Assembly: GCA_031555935.1 (NCBI GenBank)
Contig: JAVBTX010000010.1
Coordinates: forward strand, 62,001-126,000
Reading direction: 5' to 3'
Source of the DNA: Roseburia_C sp031555935
GTDB lineage: Bacteria; Bacillota; Clostridia; Lachnospirales; Lachnospiraceae
DNA: 64,000 nucleotides
This document shows positions 1 to 7,641 of this stretch, one piece after another. Position 1 is the stretch's first letter; every line of letters starts with the position of its first letter. A program made the position numbers and the translations under genes. Under the pieces are notes generated by a model. The model was not told the origin of the DNA. It ran no database searches and was given only the letters and a program-made list of their open reading frames with translations.

Positions 1-472
1 TCATAAATTCCAAAAACAAAATATTCTGGTAAAGCTCACTGGCATAGTCGGTATCGTAAAAAGATGCCGCCAGCTCGCGGCAGACTTGATAGAGCTTGCT
101 CTTTTTCATTGTCGGCATGCGCAGGACATTGGATTTTTCGGCAACCGCCTTGTTGAAGCAAAAGCCAAGATTGTAGTCAGTCTGTTGGTAAGATTTCAGA
201 AACTCCGGTGAAATATAAATAATAATTCGTTCATAAGTTCCGCCGTTATTTACAATCGGCCGGTGCAGTTCGCCAGCATTGACGAGAACAAGGTCGTATG
301 GCTGCAATTCATAAGATTTTCCTTCAATGCAATAAGTTATATTTCCCCGAATCAAAATCACTATTTTATTAAAGTCATGAAAATGATAAGAAAATTCACC
401 GTGTGATTGATCAACTAAGTGAAATAGCTTGAAATCCTGATTCAAATATCCTTTTTTTTCGTAATCTGCCAT
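1..472 (-). CDS. AraC-family transcriptional regulator, N-terminal cupin part (runs off window)
   Basis: Reading minus from the ATG at 472-470 gives about 157 residues before the window edge. The start is MADYEKKGYLNQDFKLFHLV. The stretch FSYHFHDFNKIVILIRGN followed by YELQPYDLVLVNAGELHRP is the His-rich AraC-type arabinose-binding cupin pattern that senses a small ligand. The C-terminal DNA-binding HTH pair would lie beyond position 1 and is not visible, so the family call rests on the cupin half only. The gene is divergent from the PLP enzyme at 663, and the 190-bp gap between them presumably carries both promoters. Whether it regulates that neighbour is inference. Nothing in the visible part is broken. 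Confidence 0.7.
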   Translation of the reverse strand, partial: MADYEKKGYLNQDFKLFHLVDQSHGEFSYHFHDFNKIVILIRGNITYCIEGKSYELQPYDLVLVNAGELHRPIVNNGGTYERIIIYISPEFLKSYQQTDYNLGFCFNKAVAEKSNVLRMPTMKKSKLYQVCRELAASFYDTDYASELYQNILFLEFM

Positions 473-662
473 GAAAAAGCCCCCATTTCCTTCATATGCA
501 ACAAGTATACAGCACTATTTGCAATAATGAAAGCAGTATTTCGATATTATTTTGAAATAATGTTCTATATAATAAGCCATAGGACAGATTGCAATTAAGC
601 AATAAATCAGATAGAATAGGATTAGCAGATATTGGAAATAATAGAATTCTGGAAAGGCGGTA
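473..662. promoter_or_regulatory. divergent intergenic region with a small inverted repeat
   Basis: This AT-rich gap separates the divergent AraC-type gene and the PLP enzyme. It holds ATTGC-N6-GCAAT at 588-603, with another TTGCAATAA near 519-527. These may be regulator sites. I see no S-box or T-box motif that would place the PLP gene under SAM or tRNA control. No clear promoter hexamer pair was identified. Confidence 0.3.
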
Positions 663-1853
663 ATGGTAATGAAGAATTTCAGCAACTACAAAGATTACAG
701 CACAAAAGAGGAGCTGCATTTTGAATCAAAGGCAGTGCATGGAGCACTTGGTACGGAGCCGATAACAGGAGCGGTCAGTATTCCGATTTTTCAATCAGCA
801 ACCTTTCGCCATCCAGAGCTGGGCAATTCGACCGGTTTTGATTACAGCCGTCTCGAGAATCCAACCCGTCAGGAATTAGAGCGAACAATGGCAATTTTAG
901 AGGGCGGCATCAGGGGCTTTGCATTTTCCAGCGGACAAGCGGCGAACACCGCAGTATTGTCACTGTTAAATCCAGGTGAACATATTATCTTATCCGATGA
1001 TATTTACGGCGGAACCTTCCGTATTGTAGGTGATGTTTTCGGAAAATACGGAATCGAACATACTTATGTTGATATGGCAGATTTGGAAGCCGTATTGGCA
1101 GCGATTCGGCCAAATACAAAAATGTTTTTTGTTGAGACACCAACGAATCCAATGATGAAGGTGGCAGACATTCGGGCGATTGCCGATATTGCTAAAAGCG
1201 TTGGCGCGTTGACGATAGTGGACAATACCTTTTTAACACCATATTTCCAGAAACCATTACAATTAGGTGCAGACATTGTAACGCATAGTTCCACAAAATT
1301 TCTGGGTGGTCATAACGATACAATTTCCGGCATTGTTGTCGTAAAAGATGACGAAGAGCTGGCAAAAAAGATTCACATTCACATCAAATCTCATGGCAGC
1401 CAGTTGGCACCAATGGATAGCTGGCTAGTGTTGCGCGGAATCAAAACGCTATCAGTTCGGATGGACCGCCATAATGAAAACTGTCAGAAGGTAGCGGCGT
1501 GGTTACGGGAACAGTCGAAGGTAAAAAAGGTTTACTATGTTGGCTTTGAAGACCACGAGCACTATGATGTGACCATCAGCCAGACCACCGGCTTTGGCGG
1601 TATGGTATCCTTTACCGTAGATAGCTTTGAGACAGCAAAGAAGATTTTAAAAGGCATTGATATGATTATGTTTGCGGAAAGTCTTGGCGGAACGGAATCG
1701 CTCATCACCTATCCGACGACTCAGACGCATGAGGATACCCCAAAGGATGTGAAGGAAAAATTAGGAATTACCGATAGTTTCCTGCGGATGTCAGTGGGGA
1801 TTGAAAATGTAGAAGATATCATCGCAGATTTAGACCGGGCCATGAATTCATAA
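663..1853 (+). CDS. trans-sulfuration enzyme family PLP-dependent protein (cystathionine gamma-synthase/beta-lyase type)
   Basis: A 396-residue Cys/Met-metabolism PLP enzyme. The family catalyses beta- or gamma-elimination or replacement on cystathionine or O-acylhomoserine in the cytosol. Landmarks are SRLENPTRQELE (residues 62-73), AFSSGQAAN (cofactor phosphate region), the FVETPTNP motif, VDNTF with the pyridine-binding Asp, and THSSTKFLGGH with the Schiff-base Lys212. Length fits the family (about 380-400). GGAAAGG at 651-657 can serve the ATG at 663 or the in-frame ATG at 669; the choice is open. It lies 22 bp before dapF on the same strand and is probably co-transcribed with it. Sequence reading cannot separate gamma-synthase, beta-lyase and O-acetylhomoserine sulfhydrylase roles. 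Confidence 0.85.
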   Translation: MVMKNFSNYKDYSTKEELHFESKAVHGALGTEPITGAVSIPIFQSATFRHPELGNSTGFDYSRLENPTRQELERTMAILEGGIRGFAFSSGQAANTAVLSLLNPGEHIILSDDIYGGTFRIVGDVFGKYGIEHTYVDMADLEAVLAAIRPNTKMFFVETPTNPMMKVADIRAIADIAKSVGALTIVDNTFLTPYFQKPLQLGADIVTHSSTKFLGGHNDTISGIVVVKDDEELAKKIHIHIKSHGSQLAPMDSWLVLRGIKTLSVRMDRHNENCQKVAAWLREQSKVKKVYYVGFEDHEHYDVTISQTTGFGGMVSFTVDSFETAKKILKGIDMIMFAESLGGTESLITYPTTQTHEDTPKDVKEKLGITDSFLRMSVGIENVEDIIADLDRAMNS

Positions 1854-1875
1854 TAGTAGAATAGAAGGGTAAGAT

Positions 1876-2751
1876 ATGAAGTTTACAAAGATGCAGGCAT
1901 TTGGAAATGATTATGTATATATCGATGCCATCCATCAGAAGCTTGACAATCTGCCGGAACTTGCAAGATTTGTAAGCGACCGGCATTTTGCGATTGGCTC
2001 TGACGGGATGGTGCTGATTTGCCCATCCGAAACAGCAGATTTTCGGATGCGAATGTTTAATCCCGATGGTTCAGAGGGCGAAATGTGTGGAAATGCTCTG
2101 CGTAGTGTCGGCAAATATGTGTATGACCATCGCATGACCGATAAAACGGATTTGGTGATTGAGACTTGGGGTGGAATGCAAAAATTGAATCTGACGGTAA
2201 CGGATGGTTTGGTGAGCAACATCCGTGCGGATATTGGCGAACCACGAATGGACACCAAGATAATTCCAGTCAACACTGGCTTGGCCAAATTTGTTGAACA
2301 ACCGGTGACAGTAAAAGACCGCGAGTTTTATATTACGGCAGTATCATGGGGAAATCCCCATTGTGCGATGTATGTGAAAAGTGTCGCTGATTTGGATGTT
2401 GAGGGATATGGCAAAGCAATCGAGTACATGACGGAATTATTTCCGAAAAAAACAAATGTCACCTTTGTTGAATTTGTTCGTCGGGATTACTTAAAAATAC
2501 GTGAATGGGAACGTGGTACGGGCGAGACGATCGGCTGTGGAACGGGATGCTGTACCGCAGTGGTGGCCGGCGTTCTAACCGGTCGCTGTGAGCGCAAGGT
2601 AACCGTGAAACAAATTGGCGGACCATTAGATATTGAATGGGATGAGACGACCAATCATATGTTTATGACTGGGCCGAGCAACACAGTATTTGAATCGGAG
2701 ATAGACGTTTCTTCAGTTTTTGGAGAAACTTCCCACAACGCGTCCGAATAG
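1876..2751 (+). CDS. dapF: diaminopimelate epimerase
   Basis: A 291-residue enzyme that converts LL- to meso-diaminopimelate, the last shared step to lysine and to the peptidoglycan cross-linking residue. Both catalytic cysteines are visible. The first is in FNPDGSEGEMCGNALR (Cys71) and the second in GETIGCGTGCC (Cys221). WGNPHC and the REWERGTGET segment are also typical. Length is normal. GAAGGG precedes the ATG by about 7 bases. The gene is followed after 11 bp by murE, whose product uses meso-DAP, so this pair makes and then consumes the same intermediate. Confidence 0.95.
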   Translation: MKFTKMQAFGNDYVYIDAIHQKLDNLPELARFVSDRHFAIGSDGMVLICPSETADFRMRMFNPDGSEGEMCGNALRSVGKYVYDHRMTDKTDLVIETWGGMQKLNLTVTDGLVSNIRADIGEPRMDTKIIPVNTGLAKFVEQPVTVKDREFYITAVSWGNPHCAMYVKSVADLDVEGYGKAIEYMTELFPKKTNVTFVEFVRRDYLKIREWERGTGETIGCGTGCCTAVVAGVLTGRCERKVTVKQIGGPLDIEWDETTNHMFMTGPSNTVFESEIDVSSVFGETSHNASE

Positions 2752-2762
2752 GAGAAAAGAGC

Positions 2763-4241
2763 ATGAGGCTTTCAAAAATATGTCAAGACTTAGAATATAC
2801 TTGTCTACAGGGCAGTACCGAAATTGAAATAATGGATATCATTTACGATTCCCGAATGGTTAGCAGCGGGACCATTTTCGTGTGCATGACCGGAGCAAAA
2901 ACCGATGGTCACAGCTATATTCCAGTAGCCATTGAAAAAGGTGCCACCGCAATCATCGTGGAACGAGCAGAAGAGGCCGCACAAGTACCGGAAGGAATTA
3001 CGGTCCTGCAAACGGCATCTTCCAGAAAAGCATTGGCATTGATGGCAGCGTCATTTTTTGACTATCCAGCGCGGGAAATGACAACGATTGGCTTAACCGG
3101 AACGAAGGGTAAAACCACGACCACCTATATGATGAAAAGTGTGTTAGAAGAGGCCGGCTATCACGTTGGACTGATTGGGACAATCGGCGCAATGGTTGGT
3201 GATGAAGCGATTCCATCCAAGCTGACCACACCGGAATCATACGAGCTGCACAAGATGTTTCGGGAAATGGTAAGTCGCGGTTGTCAGTATGTTGTAATGG
3301 AGGTTTCATCTCAAGGACTGAAGCTAGACCGTGTTTATGGCATCGATTTTGACTACGGAATTTATACGAATTTATCACCCGACCACATCGGGCCGGCAGA
3401 ACATGCCAGCTTCGAAGAATACATGGAATGTAAAAGCTTATTGTTCCAGCAATGCAAGGTGGGAATTGCCAATATCGACGATGAACATTGGCGCGGCGTA
3501 TTGCATGGACATACTTGTCAACTAAAAACCTTGTCTTGTGGGCAAGAGGCCGATTTGTCGGCTGAGGCAATTGGCTTTCTGGATGGCGAAGGCAAATTGG
3601 GTATGCATTTTACAACCACGGGCTGCATGGATGTCTATGCCAAGGTATATATTCCAGGTCGATTCTCGGTATACAATTCGCTGGTGACAATGCTGACCTG
3701 CCATCTGGAAGGAATATCAGATGAAGATATTTTGCGTGGCTTGGCGAACGTGCAGGTAAGAGGGCGAGTCGAAATGGTTCCGGTCTCCAAAGACTATACC
3801 GTCATTATTGACTATGCACATAACGAAGTTAGCACTCGCAGCGTTTTAACAACACTGTTAGAATATCGACCAAAGCGACTGATTTGCATTTATGGCGGCG
3901 GGGGAAACCGCTCCAAGCTGCGCCGTTACGATATGGGTGAGGTAACCGGCGAATTGGCTGATTTGTGTGTACTGACCTGTGATAATCCGCGTGATGAAGA
4001 AATTCATGATATCAATAACGACATCAAAATCGGACTGGCAAAAAGTGATGGAAAATACATTGAAATCGATGACCGCAAAGCGGCGATTCGTTACTGTATA
4101 CAAAATGCAAAACCGGGCGATATGATTGTCCTGCTTGGCAAAGGGCACGAAGATTATCAGGAAATCAAAGGGGTCAAATATCACTTTGATGAACGCGAAG
4201 CAATCGCCGAAGTGAAACAAGAATTAGGTATTATTTGTTAA
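2763..4241 (+). CDS. murE: UDP-N-acetylmuramoyl-L-alanyl-D-glutamate--2,6-diaminopimelate ligase
   Basis: A 492-residue cytosolic Mur ligase that adds the third amino acid to the peptidoglycan stem peptide using ATP. The ATP loop GLTGTKGKTTT lies near residues 110-120. TTPES and the VMEVSSQGL segment follow. DNPRDE at about 407-412 is the motif that selects meso-DAP over lysine. KGHEDYQ near the C-terminus is also conserved. Its Shine-Dalgarno site GGAGA overlaps the dapF stop codon, indicating translational coupling. A terminator-like hairpin at 4271-4323 closes the operon. Other murE copies may exist outside the window. Confidence 0.93.
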   Translation: MRLSKICQDLEYTCLQGSTEIEIMDIIYDSRMVSSGTIFVCMTGAKTDGHSYIPVAIEKGATAIIVERAEEAAQVPEGITVLQTASSRKALALMAASFFDYPAREMTTIGLTGTKGKTTTTYMMKSVLEEAGYHVGLIGTIGAMVGDEAIPSKLTTPESYELHKMFREMVSRGCQYVVMEVSSQGLKLDRVYGIDFDYGIYTNLSPDHIGPAEHASFEEYMECKSLLFQQCKVGIANIDDEHWRGVLHGHTCQLKTLSCGQEADLSAEAIGFLDGEGKLGMHFTTTGCMDVYAKVYIPGRFSVYNSLVTMLTCHLEGISDEDILRGLANVQVRGRVEMVPVSKDYTVIIDYAHNEVSTRSVLTTLLEYRPKRLICIYGGGGNRSKLRRYDMGEVTGELADLCVLTCDNPRDEEIHDINNDIKIGLAKSDGKYIEIDDRKAAIRYCIQNAKPGDMIVLLGKGHEDYQEIKGVKYHFDEREAIAEVKQELGIIC

Positions 4242-4270
4242 TAATTCACAAAAAATAAATAGTACTAGAC

Positions 4271-4323
4271 AAGAATGTGTGGTAGAAGGTAATATAGAGA
4301 TATCGCACATTCTTATTTTTTTT
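4271..4323 (+). terminator. probable rho-independent terminator after murE
   Basis: AAGAATGTG (4271-4279) pairs exactly with CACATTCTT (4306-4314) across a 26-nt loop and is followed by a run of T from 4316. The long loop is unusual. A promoter-like TAGACA-18-TAATAT (4266-4295) lies partly inside the hairpin and could drive the pullulanase gene. Confidence 0.6.
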
Positions 4324-4332
4324 GGTCAATCT

Positions 4333-4344
4333 GGTAACGTTACC
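4333..4344. promoter_or_regulatory. perfect 12-bp palindrome, LacI/GalR-type operator candidate for pullulanase
   Basis: GGTAACGTTACC is a perfect palindrome with a central CG, the typical form of LacI/GalR-family operators. It lies 49 bp before the pullulanase start and about 40 bp after a promoter-like TAGACA-18-TAATAT. Operator function, for example for a maltose or starch repressor, is inferred. No LacI-type gene is in the window. Confidence 0.5.
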
Positions 4345-4392
4345 GGAAATTTACGAAAACTGTGCAATAGTAAACGAATAGGAGAAGGATAT

Positions 4393-7300
4393 ATGATGAA
4401 AAAGAGAATTACAGCAGCTTTGATGGCATTTTTTCTGTCTTTTTTAGCAGTGTTTGGGGTAATCACACCGTTGCAGGAAGTACAGGCCGCCGGAATCACC
4501 TTTATCATCCATTATGGTGGTCGCGAGGATAATTCCTATGATGGATGGAACTTGTGGGTTTGGGAAGAAGGTGCCGAAGGAAAACAGGTGGATTTTACCA
4601 CCGAGGATGAATTTGGCAAGATAGCAGTTTATCAGTGCAAAGGAAATCCTGCCAAGATTGGCTATATCGTTCGTTTGAACGGGTGGGAAGCAAAAGATAT
4701 TGACACGGACCGTTTTGCCGATGTGAACGGCGAAGTAGCCGAAATCTGGCTGACCAGTGGTGTTGAAGAAGCTCAAACGACAGCACCAGAGGGATATAGT
4801 GCGTATGATTTTGCGACTATGGAAGCAGAACGCCTAGGTGCATATGACCAGGCGGAAGCATTAAAAATCAATCTGCATTATTACAATTACAATGAGAAAT
4901 ACGAAAAAACCGAAGGCTATGCATGGCTCGGGGATGGTGCCGGGGGAGCGTATCCAGTAGTTGATACCGATGAGTTTGGGGCGGTCATCAAGATTGGTTT
5001 TACCGGATATGAAGGAATCGATACCGTTGGTCTGAAAATGTATGAAAAGGGAGCAGCCGATTCAGAAGTGGACCGATTAATTGATATAAGCAAAGCAGAA
5101 AATGGTGTACTGGATGTTTATACAGTTCAGGGAAACCCGAAAGTGTGGTATAATGACCAGGATGCCGATAAAACGCCGGTCATAACAGCAGCAGCATTTA
5201 GCGATACAACCAAGAAACTAGAAATAACGGTATCAAAACCAATTGATACATCAGAACCGGAAGAAGAAGGACAAAACTTTACCGTGACGGACGAAACCGG
5301 CAAAGAATATCAGATCGTCAAAGCATGGAGCGATGAGCTTGGAGTAGTTAGCTCAGCTTACATTATTATGAAGGAACCACTATCTATGGAACATACATAT
5401 ACAATTACAAGAGCAGAATATGAAGGAACACAAGTCGGAATTGGCAGTGCATATTCATCCGAAGAATTTGAGAAAAGTTTTTATTATGAGGGCGATGATT
5501 TAGGTGCTGTATATACAGCAGATAAAACCGCTTTTCGTTTGTGGGCACCAACCGCAACTGAGGTAGCACTTAATCTCTACCAGAGTGGTGACGGGGATGA
5601 CCAAATTAGCACCGAGCCAATGACAAAGGATGTCAAAGGAACCTGGGTGCTAGAAAAAGAAGGTGACTGGAATGGCGTTTATTATACCTATAGTGTAACT
5701 GTAAATGGCGTGACCCGCGAAGCCGTTGACCCGTATGCGAGAACCACCGGTGTAAATGGTGCGCGCGGCATGATTCTTAATCTGGCCGCTACCAATCCAG
5801 ACGGATTTGAAAAACAGAAACGTCCTGCCTTTGGCAATCCGACTGATGCAGTTATCTATGAAGCACATATCCGTGATTTAACGGTAAATGATGCTTCGGG
5901 AGCAGAAAACAAAGGAAAATACTTAGGACTAACCGAAACAGGAACCAAGAATAGTGCCGGCCTTTCAACTGGCTTAGACTATATCAAGGATTTGGGAATT
6001 ACACATCTTCAGCTATTGCCAGTGTATGATTATGCAACAGTCGATGAGAGTAAGCTAGACAGCAACCAGTTTAACTGGGGCTATGATCCAAAGAACTATA
6101 ATGTACCGGAAGGCTCTTATTCGACCAACCCATACGATGGTGAGGTGCGGGTAAAAGAGTTTAAGGAAATGGTGCAGGCACTTCATAAAAATGATATTCG
6201 TGTCGTCATGGACGTGGTTTATAATCACACTTACGCAGTGGAAGACTTCTGTTTCCAGAGTATTGTGCCGGATTACTTCTTCCGTAAAAATGGCGACAGC
6301 TATTCCAATGGTTCTGGTTGTGGCAATGAAACTGCATCAGAGCGCGCGATGGTGCGGAAATATATTGTCGACTCTGTCGTATACTGGGCAACTGAATATC
6401 AGATTGACGGCTTCCGATTTGACTTGATGGGACTGATTGATATCGAGACCATGCAGGCAGTTCGGGAAGCGTTAAATGAAGTTGACCCATCCATAATCAT
6501 TTACGGAGAAGGCTGGACTGGCGGTGAATCAACGCTAAACAGCAACGACCGTGCAACCAAGAATCACACGGCTCAAATGGAAGGAATCGGTGCATTTAGC
6601 GATGACATTCGTGATGGTATCAAAGGAAATGTATTTGATGGCTTAGACCAGGGCTTTGTCAATGGAAAATCAGGCATGGAAACCGCGATTCGTTTTGGCG
6701 TTGTTGGAGCGACCGAGCACGAGCAGGTTGATTACGACAGCTATGATAAATCAGAGGGAGCGTGGACTGGTGCTCCGGGCCAGAGTATTAACTATGTGTC
6801 TTGCCATGATAATTACAGCTTATGGGATAAATTGAGTGTTTCCAATGCTGAGGATAGCGTGGAAAGCCGGACTGAGATGAATAAACTGGCAAGTGCGATT
6901 GTATTTACCTCACAGGGAGTACCATTTTTCCAAGCTGGAGAAGAAATATTGCGCAGCAAACCAATCGAAGGTGAGGACGGTGTATATTCCGAAAATAGTT
7001 ATAATATGCCGGATTACACCAATGAAATCCGCTGGGATACCTTAACTGATAATCAGGCCGTTCGCGACTACTACAAGGGTCTGATTGCGTTCCGTAAGGC
7101 ACACGGCGCGCTTCGCATGAACACAACCGAAGATATCCAGAACAACCTGAATTTCATCGATACCGATGAGAATATTGTCGCTTACACGATTTCCGGCAAG
7201 CCAAACGGCGAAAAGGCCGAAGAAATTCTGGTCGTATATAACGCCAATCCAGAAGCGGTTGAAATGACCCTGCCAGCGGATGGTAAATGGAGCGTATATG

Positions 7301-7497
7301 TAAATGATGCAAAGGCTGGAATCGAAGTTATCGAGACGGTCAAAGGGAAAGTGTCGGTAGCCGGAATCTCCGCAATGGTTTTGGTGAAGGAAGGCAGCGG
7401 CATGGGCAATATTGCCAAAGGTGCTGGAATCGCCGCAGCAGTGCTAGCTGGGGTTGGTGTGGTAGCCACAATTGCCATAAAAAGAAAGAAAAAATAA
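4393..7497 (+). CDS. pulA: secreted, C-terminally membrane-anchored type I pullulanase (GH13)
   Basis: Extracellular alpha-1,6 debranching enzyme for pullulan and starch. I chose ATG 4393 (1034 residues) because GGAGAAGG at 4381 precedes it and it opens a signal peptide (MMKKRITAALMAFFLSF to VQA-AG); an in-frame ATG at 4279 lies inside the upstream hairpin. Order: one or two CBM41-like starch-binding domains (from about 34, IHYGGREDNSYDGWNLWVW), an Ig-like linker, CBM48 (about 375-465, RLWAPTATEV), and a GH13 barrel. Catalytic residues appear as D677 (DGFRFDLMG), E706 (YGEGWTGG) and D806 (SCHDN). The pullulanase signature YDPKNYNVPEGSYSTNP is present. The end GIAAAVLAGVGVVATIAI-KRKKK is a membrane anchor with a positive tail, with no LPXTG. 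Probably regulated through the palindrome at 4333. Confidence 0.93.
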   Translation: MMKKRITAALMAFFLSFLAVFGVITPLQEVQAAGITFIIHYGGREDNSYDGWNLWVWEEGAEGKQVDFTTEDEFGKIAVYQCKGNPAKIGYIVRLNGWEAKDIDTDRFADVNGEVAEIWLTSGVEEAQTTAPEGYSAYDFATMEAERLGAYDQAEALKINLHYYNYNEKYEKTEGYAWLGDGAGGAYPVVDTDEFGAVIKIGFTGYEGIDTVGLKMYEKGAADSEVDRLIDISKAENGVLDVYTVQGNPKVWYNDQDADKTPVITAAAFSDTTKKLEITVSKPIDTSEPEEEGQNFTVTDETGKEYQIVKAWSDELGVVSSAYIIMKEPLSMEHTYTITRAEYEGTQVGIGSAYSSEEFEKSFYYEGDDLGAVYTADKTAFRLWAPTATEVALNLYQSGDGDDQISTEPMTKDVKGTWVLEKEGDWNGVYYTYSVTVNGVTREAVDPYARTTGVNGARGMILNLAATNPDGFEKQKRPAFGNPTDAVIYEAHIRDLTVNDASGAENKGKYLGLTETGTKNSAGLSTGLDYIKDLGITHLQLLPVYDYATVDESKLDSNQFNWGYDPKNYNVPEGSYSTNPYDGEVRVKEFKEMVQALHKNDIRVVMDVVYNHTYAVEDFCFQSIVPDYFFRKNGDSYSNGSGCGNETASERAMVRKYIVDSVVYWATEYQIDGFRFDLMGLIDIETMQAVREALNEVDPSIIIYGEGWTGGESTLNSNDRATKNHTAQMEGIGAFSDDIRDGIKGNVFDGLDQGFVNGKSGMETAIRFGVVGATEHEQVDYDSYDKSEGAWTGAPGQSINYVSCHDNYSLWDKLSVSNAEDSVESRTEMNKLASAIVFTSQGVPFFQAGEEILRSKPIEGEDGVYSENSYNMPDYTNEIRWDTLTDNQAVRDYYKGLIAFRKAHGALRMNTTEDIQNNLNFIDTDENIVAYTISGKPNGEKAEEILVVYNANPEAVEMTLPADGKWSVYVNDAKAGIEVIETVKGKVSVAGISAMVLVKEGSGMGNIAKGAGIAAAVLAGVGVVATIAIKRKKK

Positions 7498-7545
7498 CCA
7501 GAACAAGTGTACTCCTTGTTAAAATGACGAAAATTCTACAACTCC

Positions 7546-7583
7546 TTGAAAAGAAATATAAATCTGCTACAATATATAGTACA
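7546..7583 (+). promoter_or_regulatory. nrdD promoter with NrdR box over the -10
   Basis: TTGAAA (7546-7551), a 16-bp spacer and TACAAT (7568-7573) form a promoter. The 16-mer CTACAATATATAGTAC (7567-7582) covers the -10 and matches the NrdR-box pattern ACACWATATATWGTGT in its core. NrdR is the nucleotide-sensing repressor of ribonucleotide reductase genes. A second box is not clear; AAGTGTACTGTATGTGTAG near 7605-7623 is a weak candidate. Confidence 0.65.
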
Positions 7584-7641
7584 CATATAAATATAAATGA
7601 AGAGAAGTGTACTGTATGTGTAGCAGATAGAGGGGTTACGT

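Noticed and set aside
473..662. SAM riboswitch or T-box before the PLP enzyme
   Set aside because: None of the conserved riboswitch or T-box motifs was found in this 190-bp gap.
2998..3570. 190-codon minus-strand frame inside murE
   Set aside because: It lies wholly opposite a clear gene, has no recognisable domain, and has composition typical of an antisense shadow.
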